Origin: Caldicellulosiruptor bescii DSM 6725
GTDB lineage: Bacteria > Bacillota > Thermoanaerobacteria > Caldicellulosiruptorales > Caldicellulosiruptoraceae
Direction of reading: 5' to 3'
DNA: 64,000 nucleotides
NCBI RefSeq assembly: GCF_000022325.1
Contig: NC_012034.1
Location: 700,501-764,500 of the forward strand
The notes under the pieces are model-generated. The model saw only the letters and a program-made list of their open reading frames with translations, was not told where the DNA came from and did not search any database. Shown in pieces: positions 17,736-27,417 of this stretch (position 1 is the first letter of the stretch; each line of letters starts with the position of its first letter). Both the position numbers and the translations under genes were made by a program.

Positions 17736-19133
17736 ATGAAAAGACAAACGTTTATTGTACTTGCTGCTGGTGAAGGCAAAAGAATGAAGTCAAAGTATTC
17801 TAAGGTTGTTCAAAAAATAATGGGAAAACCAATGATACTTTATCTGATTGACGAGATTGAGAAAAACTTTGAAAATAGCGAGATAGTAGTTGTTGTCGGC
17901 AACAAAAAAGAGGATGTCTGCAAGGTTTTAGATGGCAGAAATATAAAATTTGCTCATCAAGAAAAGCAGCTTGGGACTGCCCACGCGGTGATGTGTGCAA
18001 TGGACAAGCTCTCAAAGCAGGCGGAAGATGTATTTGTTCTTTACGCAGATGCACCTTTTATTAAAGCAGATACACTAAAAAGAATTTCTGAAAAAAGAAA
18101 GAAGGAGAACGCATCGCTCTGTCTTTTGACTGCCATCTTCGAAAATCCGTATGGTTATGGGAGAATAATTTCTGATGAGAATGGTAATGTTTTAAAGATT
18201 GTCGAGGAGAAGGATGCAACAGACGAGCAGAGGAGAATAAAAGAAATAAATCCAGGTTTTTATTGCTTTGAAATAAATGCACTTGCAAGTGTTTTAACAA
18301 AGATAGACAATAACAACAGCCAGCAAGAGTATTATCTTACAGACAGCATAGAGATACTGAATAGAGAAGGTAAGAAGGTAGTAAAAGTCCTATGTGATGA
18401 TAATTTTGAGGTCATGGGCATTAACTCAAGGTATGAGCTTTTTTTGGCTGAGCAGGAGCTGAAAATAAGAATAAATAAAAAGCACCTTGCAGAAGGTGTT
18501 CAAATGATAGATATGTATTCTGTCTACATTCATCCAGATGTGCAGATAGGTAAAGACACAGTGATATATCCCGGCACATTCATACTTGGCAACACTACAA
18601 TAGGAGAAGAGTGCGTAATTGGACCGAACTCATACATTGTGAATTCAAAAATAGGTAATAAGTGTCATGTGTGGTTTTCGGTGATTGAGGATTCTGAGAT
18701 AAAAGACAATGTAAAGGTTGGACCTTATGCTCACTTGCGTCCAAACAGCATCTTGGAAGAAGGAGTCAAGATTGGCAACTTTGTTGAGGTGAAAAACTCA
18801 AAGGTGGGCAGAAACACAAAGTCAGCTCATCTTACATACATTGGAGATGCTGACATAGGCGAAAATGTGAATTTGGGCTGCGGGACCATATTTGTAAACT
18901 ACGATGGGTATAAAAAGCACAGAACAGTGGTTGAAGACAATGCGTTTATTGGCTGCAACTCGAATCTTGTAGCACCTGTTAAAATTGGGAAGAACGCCTA
19001 CATTGCGGCAGGTTCTACAATCACAGATGATGTTCCTGCAGATGCTCTTGCGATTGCCCGTGAAAGGCAGACTATAAAAGAAGGCTGGGTTTTAAAGCGC
19101 AAGAAGATGTATGAAAGCCACAATAATAAATAA
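17736..19133 (+). CDS. glmU: Bifunctional UDP-GlcNAc pyrophosphorylase / GlcN-1-P acetyltransferase
   Basis: GlmU makes UDP-N-acetylglucosamine, the substrate of MurA encoded nearby. The N-terminal nucleotidyltransferase has LAAGEGKRMKSKYSKV, the QLGTAHAVM motif and YADAPF (residues 1-230). The C-terminal left-handed beta-helix (250-450) has GTFILGNTTIGEECVIG, the acetyl-transfer region KSAHLTYIGDADIGENVNLG and NYDGYKKHRT. The 465-residue length is normal. A GAAGGTGAT SD precedes the ATG. glmU followed by prs and pth is a conserved Firmicute order. Confidence 0.95.
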   Translation: MKRQTFIVLAAGEGKRMKSKYSKVVQKIMGKPMILYLIDEIEKNFENSEIVVVVGNKKEDVCKVLDGRNIKFAHQEKQLGTAHAVMCAMDKLSKQAEDVFVLYADAPFIKADTLKRISEKRKKENASLCLLTAIFENPYGYGRIISDENGNVLKIVEEKDATDEQRRIKEINPGFYCFEINALASVLTKIDNNNSQQEYYLTDSIEILNREGKKVVKVLCDDNFEVMGINSRYELFLAEQELKIRINKKHLAEGVQMIDMYSVYIHPDVQIGKDTVIYPGTFILGNTTIGEECVIGPNSYIVNSKIGNKCHVWFSVIEDSEIKDNVKVGPYAHLRPNSILEEGVKIGNFVEVKNSKVGRNTKSAHLTYIGDADIGENVNLGCGTIFVNYDGYKKHRTVVEDNAFIGCNSNLVAPVKIGKNAYIAAGSTITDDVPADALAIARERQTIKEGWVLKRKKMYESHNNK

Positions 19134-19185
19134 TAAAATGAATATATTTTGTAGACATTTTAAGATAAATTTATTAAATATTTTG

Positions 19186-19194
19186 TGTTATAAT
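19186..19194 (+). promoter_or_regulatory. Extended -10 promoter before prs
   Basis: TGTTATAAT is an extended -10 (TG-N-TATAAT); no good -35 is visible. Initiation near 19201 would exclude the upstream TTG start at 19200 for prs. Confidence 0.5.
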
Positions 19195-19250
19195 ATAGTT
19201 TGCGTGGGGAAAGGGTAGAAAAATTAACTTTTGTGCTGGGGGTAAAGAAA

Positions 19251-20228
19251 GTGATAACACATGGTAAAGAGATAAAAATATTTACTGGTAATTCGAACAA
19301 GGAGCTTGCAGAAGAGATAGCCAGTCACCTGGGCAAGAAGCTTGGTGATGCAGAGATTGGCAGGTTTTCAGACGGTGAGATATCAGTTAGAATAAACGAA
19401 ACTGTGCGCGGCGCAGATGTTTTTGTAGTCCAGTCAACCTGTCATCCCGTGAATGAAAATCTGATGGAACTTTTAATCATGATTGACGCTTTCAAAAGAG
19501 CTTCGGCAGGAAGAATTACAGCTGTGATACCATACTATGGATATGCAAGACAGGACAGAAAAGCACGGGCACGCGACCCAATAACAGCAAAGCTTGTTGC
19601 AAATTTGATAACATCTGCAGGGGCAGATAGGGTCTTAACTATGGACCTTCACGCACCTCAAATTCAAGGGTTTTTTGATATACCACTTGACCATCTAATT
19701 GGTGTTCCGATTTTAGCAAAATATTTTATGGAAAATGTGAACTTAGAGAATGCTGTTGTTGTATCGCCAGACCTTGGAAGTGTGACACGTGCACGCAACT
19801 TTGCAACAAAGCTTGACCTGCCGCTTGCCATAGTTGACAAAAGAAGACCCAAAGCAAATGTTGCCGAGATTATGAACATAATTGGTGATGTGAAAGACAA
19901 GACATGTTTGATGGTTGATGATATGATAGATACAGCAGGTACTATTGTTGCTGCAGCTCAGGCTCTTATGGATTATGGTGCAAAGGAAGTTTATGCATGC
20001 TGTACGCACCCGGTTTTATCCGGACCTGCTGTTGAGAGAATACAACAGTCGCCTATTAAAGAGCTTGTTGTGCTCAACACCATTCCTCTTCCGCCTGAAA
20101 AAAGGATAGATAAGATAAAGGTGTTGTCTGTTGCAAGCCTTTTTGCTGAAGCAATAACAAGAATATACGAGGATGTGGCTATTTCTACCCTTTTTGATGA
20201 ATATATAAGCACAAAAGGGAACAGATAA
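19251..20228 (+). CDS. prs: Ribose-phosphate pyrophosphokinase (PRPP synthetase)
   Basis: Prs makes PRPP from ribose-5-P and ATP for nucleotide, His and Trp synthesis. GTG 19251 follows GGGGG and places [13 protein letters not shown] at the usual N-terminal position. Motifs are [11 protein letters not shown], the flexible loop [21 protein letters not shown], and the PRPP site [12 protein letters not shown] near residue 220. The length is 325 residues. It supplies PRPP for upp and hpt in this window. Confidence 0.95.
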   Translation: MITHGKEIKIFTGNSNKELAEEIASHLGKKLGDAEIGRFSDGEISVRINETVRGADVFVVQSTCHPVNENLMELLIMIDAFKRASAGRITAVIPYYGYARQDRKARARDPITAKLVANLITSAGADRVLTMDLHAPQIQGFFDIPLDHLIGVPILAKYFMENVNLENAVVVSPDLGSVTRARNFATKLDLPLAIVDKRRPKANVAEIMNIIGDVKDKTCLMVDDMIDTAGTIVAAAQALMDYGAKEVYACCTHPVLSGPAVERIQQSPIKELVVLNTIPLPPEKRIDKIKVLSVASLFAEAITRIYEDVAISTLFDEYISTKGNR

Positions 20229-20253
20229 AAATTGCTTTCAAAGAAGATAAATA

Positions 20254-20296
20254 AAGGCTGTCTTTTGACATGGTTTAAAAGGCAGCCTGTTTTTGT
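20254..20296 (+). terminator. Terminator after prs
   Basis: AAGGCTGTCTTTT pairs with AAAAGGCAGCCT (one G-U), followed by GTTTTTG. Confidence 0.82.
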
Positions 20297-20320
20297 AAAT
20301 AAAAAAGGAGTGAGAAAAAG

Positions 20321-20890
20321 TTGGACTATATTATTACAGGGCTTGGTAATCCTGGTGAGAGATACACATTTACAAGACACAATGCAGGTTTTTTAGCGAT
20401 TGACTATTTAGCACAGTTTTTTAACACCAAAGTTGACAAAATAAAGTTCAAAGGTTTGGTTGGCAGCTTTGAATATGCCGGTAAAAAAGTTTTGCTTTTA
20501 AAGCCAATGACATATATGAACGCAAGTGGAGAAAGTATCATAGAGGCAGTAAACTTTTATAAGATAAAGCCTGAAAAGCTTATTGTGATTTACGATGATA
20601 TAGCCTTTGATGTTGGAGTTGTGAAGATGAGGAAAAAAGGGTCTGATGGAGGGCACAATGGTATAAAATCAATAATACAGTGCCTTGGTACAGAAGAATT
20701 TCCAAGAATCAGAATAGGTATTGGTGTTCCAAAATATGATATGGTAAAATATGTTTTGTCTGAATTTGAAGATGGTGAAAAAGAAAAGATATTCAGAGCA
20801 ATTGAAAAAGCATCAAACGGCATAAAAATCTTGCTTGAAAGTGATATAGATAGGGCAATGAATTATATAAACGGGGATGTGGTGGTGTAG
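20321..20890 (+). CDS. pth: Peptidyl-tRNA hydrolase
   Basis: Pth releases peptides from peptidyl-tRNA dropped by stalled ribosomes. The TTG start is set by AAGGAGTGAG. Family motifs are GLGNPGERYTFTRHNAGF (with the catalytic His), KPMTYMNASGE, YDDIAFDVG and SDGGHNGIKSII. The length of 189 residues is normal. It precedes mfd by three bases, the classic pth-mfd order of Firmicutes, so the two are likely co-transcribed. Confidence 0.95.
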   Translation: MDYIITGLGNPGERYTFTRHNAGFLAIDYLAQFFNTKVDKIKFKGLVGSFEYAGKKVLLLKPMTYMNASGESIIEAVNFYKIKPEKLIVIYDDIAFDVGVVKMRKKGSDGGHNGIKSIIQCLGTEEFPRIRIGIGVPKYDMVKYVLSEFEDGEKEKIFRAIEKASNGIKILLESDIDRAMNYINGDVVV

Positions 20891-20893
20891 GCT

Positions 20894-23800
20894 TTGTTAA
20901 AGGTTTTAGAAAGGCTTGATAGTTTTAAAACTCTTGAAGAGATTGTTGCCAAAAAAAGCCTTCCTGTTGTTGTCACAGGCGTTGGTGAGATGGGGAAAGC
21001 GCTTGTAGTCAAGTATTTATGTGAAAAATTTAACAAAAAGGCGTTGTTTATAACAACTCAAAGAGCAAAACTTGAGTGGGAAAGAAGGTTTAAAAACCTT
21101 TTTAGTAGTGTAGTGAACCTGCAGGAAAGAGAAAATCCGTATGTTGTATCTTTTGCAAAGAGTAGGGATTCTGAAATTACCAGAATAGAGCAGTTTGTAA
21201 AGATTTTTGAGGATGGTTTTGATGTTCTCATATTAACTGCCCAGAACCTTTTTGAAAAGTACACAGATTTGAAGCTTGATTGCATTCTTCTCACAGAAGG
21301 TCTTGACATTCAGCTTGAAACCCTTATAGGAAAGCTTTTAACATTCGGGTATGAAAGAGTAAAAACTGTGGAAAAGAAAGGACAGTTTTCTCAAAAAGGT
21401 GGCATAGTTGATATATATCCTGTGGCAAGCACATATCCTGTGAGGATTGAGTTTTTTGGAGATACCATAGATACAATTAGACTTTTTGATGTTGAAACCC
21501 AAAAATCTTTTGAAAAAAAAGATAGTATTAAAATTTACAAGGCAATTGAGTGGGATTTACAAGAAGACTTTTCAGAGGGCTTAAAACATATAAAAGATGA
21601 CTACAAAAAAACGAAATCTAAGCTGAAAGAAGAGAGCAGAAAGAATTTAGAAGAGACTTTCAAAGAAGTGATAGAAGGAATTCGGCTGGATGTTGAAAGG
21701 CTGTATCCATATTACTATCAGCAATTTTTATCAGTTATTGATATTTTTAGTGAATGTCTTATTTTTGTTGACGAGTATAGTCAAGTCTACAATAGCTTGA
21801 AAGCTTTCGAACAAGAGACACAAGAGATCTTTTCAGACCTTTTAGAAAAAGGATTTGTGCTTCCAAAAATGGCAGAGTGTTATTTTACCACGAGCGAAGT
21901 TTTAGAAAAGCTTTCGAGGTCGATAATTCTTCAAACATTTGTCTCAGCTATAAAGGAGCTTGAACTCAAAGATATCATTTCTTTCAATTTTTTAAGGGAG
22001 CTTCCTTCTTATAATGGGCAGAAGGAAGTTTTAATAGACGATTTGAAGTATTACATGTCCAAAAGATATACCATAAACATCTTTACAGGAAGTCGAACAT
22101 CACTTGAGGACTTGGCAGATGCACTTTTAAAAGAAGATATACAGTTTTCTGAGGCTGAAGAACCAGAAGTAGAAAGAACGGGAGTGTATTTAATAGCCCG
22201 GTCTATTGAAAAGGGTATTGAAGTGCAAGATCTCAAATTGGTTTATCTTTCGTTTTTCCACCTTGAAAAGAAGAAGGAAAATGAGACAAAAAAGAGGATA
22301 AAATCTAAAAAGGATGCTTTTTATACAATTGAGGATTTAAAACCAGGTGATTTTGTCGTTCACAGAACACATGGTATTGGCAAATTCTTGGGATTTGAAA
22401 AGATTACAGTTGAGGGTACAACAAAAGAATATGTAAAACTTGAATATGCTAACTCTTCTTATTTGTATGTCCCAACAACAAACTTGGATGTGATTGAAAA
22501 GTATATTGGAACAGACGATGTACAGCCAAAACTATCTAAGCTTGGGTCACAAGAGTGGCAAAAGCAAAAACAAAAGGTAAGAAAATCTCTTGAGATTGTA
22601 GCAAAAGACCTGGTTGAGCTTTATGCAAAAAGGCAGCTTGGGAAGGGTTTTAAATTTTCAAAAGATACGCTGTGGCAGAAAGAGTTTGAAGAGAAGTTTC
22701 CATATACAGAGACAGAAGGTCAGCTTCAGGCCATAGAAGAGATTAAGAGGGATATGGAAAGTGAAAAGCCGATGGATAGAATACTTTGCGGCGATGTTGG
22801 CTATGGCAAGACTGAGGTTGCAATGAGAGCAGCATTCAAAGCTGTGATGGATTCAAAACAGGTGGCAGTACTTGTTCCTACAACCATTCTTGCGCAGCAG
22901 CATTACATGACATTTTCTGCACGAATGAAAGATTTTCCAGTAACAATTGAGGTTCTCTCACGTTTAAAAAGTGAGACGCAGCAAAAGAAAATAGTAAGAG
23001 GTTTGAGGGAAGGCACAATTGACATTGTAATTGGAACGCACAGGCTATTGTCAAGCGATGTTAAGTTCAAAGACCTTGGTCTTTTGATTATTGATGAAGA
23101 GCACAAGTTTGGCGTGGAAGCAAAAGAGAAGATTAAAAAGCTAAAAACAAATGTTGATGTGCTAACCCTCACCGCAACGCCCATACCAAGGACACTTAAC
23201 ATGGCACTTTTAGGAATCAGGGATTTGAGCGTGATTGAAGACCCGCCGGAAGACAGGTTTCCTGTGCAGACATTTGTGCTTGAGTACAATGAGAGGATAA
23301 TAAAAGAAGCTATTTTAAGAGAAATTTCAAGAGGGGGTCAGGTATTTTATCTTTACAATAGGATAAAAGATATACAAGAGGTGGCTGCTAAACTTCAAAA
23401 TCTTGTGGACGACAGTATAAAAGTTGCATGTGCTCACGGGCAAATGCCCGAAGAAGAGTTGGAGAGAGTGTTACTTGATTTTATTGAAGGCAGGTACAAT
23501 GTGCTTGTGTGCACAACAATCATAGAGTCTGGGGTTGACATGCCAAACGTCAATACACTTATTGTGGAAGACAGCGATAGACTTGGTCTTGCTCAGCTTT
23601 ATCAGCTAAGAGGGAGGGTAGGTCGTTCTTCAAGGCTTGCATATGCATATTTTACATTTAGAAAAGACAAGGTGCTCTCCGAACAGGCACAAAAGAGACT
23701 TGCTGCAATAAAAGAGTTTACAGAACTTGGGGCTGGTTTTAAAATTGCCATGAGGGACCTTGAGATAAGAGGTGCTGGGTCTTTGCTTGGAAAACTTCAG

Positions 23801-24319
23801 CATGGGCATATAAACAGTGTTGGGTATGATATGTATATAAGACTTCTTTCAGAAGAGATAAGGCGTCTTAAAGGTGAAAATATACAGCCAGAGATTGAAC
23901 CTCAAATAGATGTAAAAGTAAGTGCATTTATTAGTAGCAGTTACATTGATGATGAAAAAGAGAGAATTAATATGTATAAAAAGATTTCGTCAATTGAGTC
24001 AAAAGATGATGTAAACGATATTTATGATGAACTAATAGACAGGTTTGGGGATGTGCCAAAGGAGGTTGATAATCTGATAAAGGTTGCATATTTGAAATGT
24101 TTGTGCAAAAAAGCAGGTATAATAAGTATTTTGCAGTTTCAAGAAAGTCTTTTTAAACTTCAGTTTTTGAACAAAGAAATGCTTGAAGCTGCAAAGATGA
24201 AGTTTTTAAGGAAAGGACTTTCATATTTACAAAACAGGGATGATATGTTACAGCTCTTGATTGCAAATAACTGGTTTGATACCTTAATAGCTATTTTAGA
24301 AGATTTACAAGAAAATTAA
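20894..24319 (+). CDS. mfd: Transcription-repair coupling factor
   Basis: Mfd pushes stalled RNA polymerase off damaged DNA and recruits UvrA. The UvrB-like N-terminal domains (1-350) lead to the polymerase-interacting CarD-like domain (LKPGDFVVHRTHGIGKFLG, near residue 485). The RecG-type translocase follows with Walker A GDVGYGKTEV, box II IIDEEHKFGV, TATPIPRTLNMAL, and the helicase C-lobe with RGRVGRSSRLAYAY. A TRCF C-terminal domain ends the protein. All domains are intact at 1141 residues. The TTG start lies four bases after the pth stop. Confidence 0.95.
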   Translation: MLKVLERLDSFKTLEEIVAKKSLPVVVTGVGEMGKALVVKYLCEKFNKKALFITTQRAKLEWERRFKNLFSSVVNLQERENPYVVSFAKSRDSEITRIEQFVKIFEDGFDVLILTAQNLFEKYTDLKLDCILLTEGLDIQLETLIGKLLTFGYERVKTVEKKGQFSQKGGIVDIYPVASTYPVRIEFFGDTIDTIRLFDVETQKSFEKKDSIKIYKAIEWDLQEDFSEGLKHIKDDYKKTKSKLKEESRKNLEETFKEVIEGIRLDVERLYPYYYQQFLSVIDIFSECLIFVDEYSQVYNSLKAFEQETQEIFSDLLEKGFVLPKMAECYFTTSEVLEKLSRSIILQTFVSAIKELELKDIISFNFLRELPSYNGQKEVLIDDLKYYMSKRYTINIFTGSRTSLEDLADALLKEDIQFSEAEEPEVERTGVYLIARSIEKGIEVQDLKLVYLSFFHLEKKKENETKKRIKSKKDAFYTIEDLKPGDFVVHRTHGIGKFLGFEKITVEGTTKEYVKLEYANSSYLYVPTTNLDVIEKYIGTDDVQPKLSKLGSQEWQKQKQKVRKSLEIVAKDLVELYAKRQLGKGFKFSKDTLWQKEFEEKFPYTETEGQLQAIEEIKRDMESEKPMDRILCGDVGYGKTEVAMRAAFKAVMDSKQVAVLVPTTILAQQHYMTFSARMKDFPVTIEVLSRLKSETQQKKIVRGLREGTIDIVIGTHRLLSSDVKFKDLGLLIIDEEHKFGVEAKEKIKKLKTNVDVLTLTATPIPRTLNMALLGIRDLSVIEDPPEDRFPVQTFVLEYNERIIKEAILREISRGGQVFYLYNRIKDIQEVAAKLQNLVDDSIKVACAHGQMPEEELERVLLDFIEGRYNVLVCTTIIESGVDMPNVNTLIVEDSDRLGLAQLYQLRGRVGRSSRLAYAYFTFRKDKVLSEQAQKRLAAIKEFTELGAGFKIAMRDLEIRGAGSLLGKLQHGHINSVGYDMYIRLLSEEIRRLKGENIQPEIEPQIDVKVSAFISSSYIDDEKERINMYKKISSIESKDDVNDIYDELIDRFGDVPKEVDNLIKVAYLKCLCKKAGIISILQFQESLFKLQFLNKEMLEAAKMKFLRKGLSYLQNRDDMLQLLIANNWFDTLIAILEDLQEN

Positions 24320-24342
24320 AAAAGTTTTTACAATTGGGGTGC

Positions 24343-24371
24343 TTTAAATTAGTCCTTTATTATTTTATAAT
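24343..24371 (+). promoter_or_regulatory. Possible promoter for the prsA-like gene
   Basis: TTTAAA, a 17-bp spacer and TATAAT lie about 45 bases before the start codon. Confidence 0.4.
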
Positions 24372-24415
24372 ATTAATATTATCAAAAAATACTTTTAACA
24401 AAGGAGAAGGGATGT

Positions 24416-25423
24416 ATGGATAAAAGAACTAAAATTGTGCTTTTTTCTATTGCAGCAGTTGTACTTCTTATAATTCTTATTGGTGTGACACCTGAAATAG
24501 TAAAGTACGTAGATGAAAACAGAGCAGTTGCTATAGTAAATGGCGAGAAAATAACAAAAAAGGAGTTTGCTATTAACTATAGGTCACAAATAAACTACTA
24601 TGGAATTGACAAAACATTTTTATCACAAAAGGTTGGAGATAAGACATATGAGCAGCAGATAAAAGAGAATGTTTTGGATGGTCTTATAATAAGACAAATT
24701 GAGCTTCAGCAGGCAAGAAAGAGAAATATTACTTTGACTTCGGCAGAAAAAAAGGCAATAGACCAGCAAATTGAGCAATACAAGTCAGATTCTCAATCAG
24801 GTGCTGAGTTCAGGCAATATCTTCAGACAATTGGTGCAACCGAGAACGAATATAAGGACCAGGTAATAAAATCTAAGATCGTTTCAAAGTTGTATGATGA
24901 GATAACTAAAAATCAAAAAGCGACAGATGCTGAGGTAGAAAACTATTATAGTTCACATAAATCAGACTTTGTTGAGGTAAAAGCAAGCCATATTTTGTTT
25001 AAGGTAAATGACTCAAAAGAGGAAGCTGCAAAAAAGAAGAAGGCTGAAGAGATTTTGCAGATGATAAAAGACGGGCAGAACTTTGAAAAGCTCGCACAAA
25101 AGTATTCTGAAGATGAGAACACAAAACAAAAAGGTGGAGACCTTGGGTATTTTAGAAAAGGACAGATGGTCAAAGAATTTGAGGATGCTGCATTTTCTCT
25201 TAATATTGGCGAGATAAGCAATATTGTCAAAACAAGTTACGGGTATCACATTATAAAGGTAACAGATAAAAAGCAACTCTCTCTCAACGAGGTCAAGGAT
25301 GAGATAAAGTCAACAATTGAGAGTCAGAAGAAGGATGAGTATTATCAGAGCTTGCTTGAAAAATGGAAAAAAGAAGCAAAGATAAAGAAGTTTGAAGATG
25401 TTTTAAAAAGCGTATCAATATAG
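24416..25423 (+). CDS. Membrane-anchored peptidyl-prolyl isomerase (PrsA/SurA-like foldase)
   Basis: This is an extracytoplasmic chaperone and proline isomerase that helps secreted proteins fold, relevant to exported glycoside hydrolases. One N-terminal hydrophobic helix (residues 8-25) has no lipobox cysteine, so it is probably an uncleaved anchor rather than a lipoprotein like Bacillus PrsA. A SurA-type helical N-domain spans about 35-170. The parvulin domain follows (KASHILFKVND, GGDLGYFRKGQMVKEFEDA, TSYGYHIIKV), then a charged C-terminal helix. It starts a run continuing into tilS, hpt and ftsH. Confidence 0.88.
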   Translation: MDKRTKIVLFSIAAVVLLIILIGVTPEIVKYVDENRAVAIVNGEKITKKEFAINYRSQINYYGIDKTFLSQKVGDKTYEQQIKENVLDGLIIRQIELQQARKRNITLTSAEKKAIDQQIEQYKSDSQSGAEFRQYLQTIGATENEYKDQVIKSKIVSKLYDEITKNQKATDAEVENYYSSHKSDFVEVKASHILFKVNDSKEEAAKKKKAEEILQMIKDGQNFEKLAQKYSEDENTKQKGGDLGYFRKGQMVKEFEDAAFSLNIGEISNIVKTSYGYHIIKVTDKKQLSLNEVKDEIKSTIESQKKDEYYQSLLEKWKKEAKIKKFEDVLKSVSI

Positions 25424-25458
25424 TAGTTTAGCTTTTAACTTTGAGGTGTGAATTTAAA

Positions 25459-26829
25459 GTGGAGTTTTTGGAGAAGGTAAAGAGTAACATAGAGAAATAT
25501 GGGATGCTAAAAAAAGGTTTTAAAGTGTTAATAGGATGTTCTGGCGGCGTTGACTCAATGGTATTGCTTGATTGCATCTTAAGGCTAAAAGATAAGTACA
25601 ACTTGGATATAACTGTTGCACACCTTAATCATATGCTAAGACCAGAGGCAGATGATGATGAGAAATTTGTAATTGAGATTTGCAAGAGGTATAATATTAA
25701 ATGTATTACACGAAAAGTTGATGTTGCTAAACTAAAAAAAGAAAAAGGACTTTCTGAAGAGGAAGCAGGAAGAAGCGCAAGATATAGTTTTTTTTATGAA
25801 GTAGCAGAAGAGCTGAACATTGACAGAATACTTCTGGGGCACAACAAAAACGATGTGGTTGAAACCTTCTTTTTGAACCTGTTCAGAGGAAGTGGCTTGG
25901 AAGGTCTTGCATCTGTGCCGCCTGTGCGTGATATTGTTGCAAGACCTCTTATAAATATTTCAAGGGAAGAGATTGAAGAGTATGCCAAACTTAATAACGT
26001 TCCATTTGTTGTCGATAAGACAAACTTTAGTCTTAAATATAAAAGAAACATAGTAAGAAACGAAATCTTACCACTTATAAAAGAAAAATTTGGAGAAAGT
26101 GTGTTAAATACAATTTTTCGAACAATCGAAATAATAAGAGAAGAGAGTGACCAGATAGAAGCACTTGCTCAGAAATATTTTCAGGAATATGTTCAAAAAG
26201 AAGATGCTTATTATGTTTTCAATATTGAAAAAGCAAAAAATCTTCCGGCATTTTTGCGAAGAAGAATTATAAAAATGATACTTGAATATTTTAACGCTCC
26301 AATTTCGTATGATATCTTAAAAGAGATTGAAGAGCTTGCTTCTCTTTCATCAGGTAAGAAAAAGGTATACAATGAATTAGTTGTTGAAAGACAAAATGAC
26401 GAGCTGGTATTTTATAGAAAATCGGAAGAGAGTCCTTTTTGTTTTGAAATATCTTTAGACAAAGAAAACCATGTATTTTATAAAAGTTTTAAGTTCAATG
26501 TTAAGCCTACTTACAGGATAGAAAACCCAAAGAATATATACATTGATGCACAGCATATTACGCAGGAAAAGCTTTATCTTCGAACGAGAAGAGATGGTGA
26601 TTTTATCTATTTCAAAACGGGTAAGAAAAAATTAAAAGAGTGGTTCATTGACAAAAAAATTCCCAAACGAAGACGAAGTTCCATTTTACTTCTTGCAAAA
26701 GGCAGTGAAGTGATTGTAATATTTGATATTTATTCAAATATAGTTACTATAAACCATAAGTATAAAATCAAACCAAATACAAATATTTTCTTGGAAATAC
26801 AATTTGCAAAAGTGAAAGGAGAAGAGTGA
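25459..26829 (+). CDS. tilS: tRNA(Ile)-lysidine synthase
   Basis: TilS converts the CAU anticodon of a minor tRNA-Ile to lysidine-AU, an essential decoding step. GTG 25459 lies 10 bases after GAGGTG; TTG 25441 is an alternative. The PP-loop SGGVDSMVLLD is followed by HLNHMLRPEADDDE, LGHNKNDVVETFFLNL and the LNISREEIEEYA-type segment. The C-terminal TilS domain includes LRTRRDGDFI and KKLKEWFIDKKIPKRRR. tilS-hpt-ftsH is a conserved Gram-positive order. The length is 456 residues. Confidence 0.94.
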   Translation: MEFLEKVKSNIEKYGMLKKGFKVLIGCSGGVDSMVLLDCILRLKDKYNLDITVAHLNHMLRPEADDDEKFVIEICKRYNIKCITRKVDVAKLKKEKGLSEEEAGRSARYSFFYEVAEELNIDRILLGHNKNDVVETFFLNLFRGSGLEGLASVPPVRDIVARPLINISREEIEEYAKLNNVPFVVDKTNFSLKYKRNIVRNEILPLIKEKFGESVLNTIFRTIEIIREESDQIEALAQKYFQEYVQKEDAYYVFNIEKAKNLPAFLRRRIIKMILEYFNAPISYDILKEIEELASLSSGKKKVYNELVVERQNDELVFYRKSEESPFCFEISLDKENHVFYKSFKFNVKPTYRIENPKNIYIDAQHITQEKLYLRTRRDGDFIYFKTGKKKLKEWFIDKKIPKRRRSSILLLAKGSEVIVIFDIYSNIVTINHKYKIKPNTNIFLEIQFAKVKGEE

Positions 26830-26831
26830 CA

Positions 26832-27365
26832 GTGAAAGACATATCGCTCAAAGTAAAAGAGATTTTAATTACTGAGGAGCAGATAAAACAAAAGGTAAAA
26901 GAGCTTGGACAAAAAATTTCTGAAGATTATAAAGATAGTGACGACTTTTTGATGGTATGCATTTTAAAAGGTGGGGTAATTTTTATGGCAGACCTTTTAA
27001 GACAGATAACTATCCCTGTTAAGATAGAGTTTATGGCAGTGTCAAGTTATGGAAACTCAACATCTTCATCTGGGATTGTAAGAATTCTAAAGGACCTTGA
27101 CACAAGCATAGAAGACAAGGATGTTTTGCTGGTTGAGGATATTGTTGATACAGGTTTGACTTTAAGATATATAACCGAATATTTGAGGGGGAGAAAACCA
27201 AGAAGTTTAAAAATTTGTACCATGCTTGACAAGCCCAGTAGACGAAAGGTGGATGTAGAGATACATTACAAGGGGTTTGAGATACCAGACAAATTTGTAA
27301 TTGGTTATGGACTTGATTATGCAGGGCTTTACAGGAACCTGCCTTATATAGGCGTTTTGGAATAG
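26832..27365 (+). CDS. hpt: Hypoxanthine phosphoribosyltransferase
   Basis: Hpt salvages hypoxanthine or guanine with PRPP to IMP or GMP. GTG 26832 is 10 bases from AAAGGAG; GTG 26826 overlaps the tilS stop and is possible. The PRPP signature [14 protein letters not shown] is near residue 98. The purine-site Lys and Asp are in [14 protein letters not shown]. The flexible loop [11 protein letters not shown] is present. The length of 177 is normal. Confidence 0.93.
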   Translation: MKDISLKVKEILITEEQIKQKVKELGQKISEDYKDSDDFLMVCILKGGVIFMADLLRQITIPVKIEFMAVSSYGNSTSSSGIVRILKDLDTSIEDKDVLLVEDIVDTGLTLRYITEYLRGRKPRSLKICTMLDKPSRRKVDVEIHYKGFEIPDKFVIGYGLDYAGLYRNLPYIGVLE

Positions 27366-27417
27366 AAATAGAATAAAATTTAATTTTAGAATACTTGAAG
27401 GGAGTGCCTATTTACAA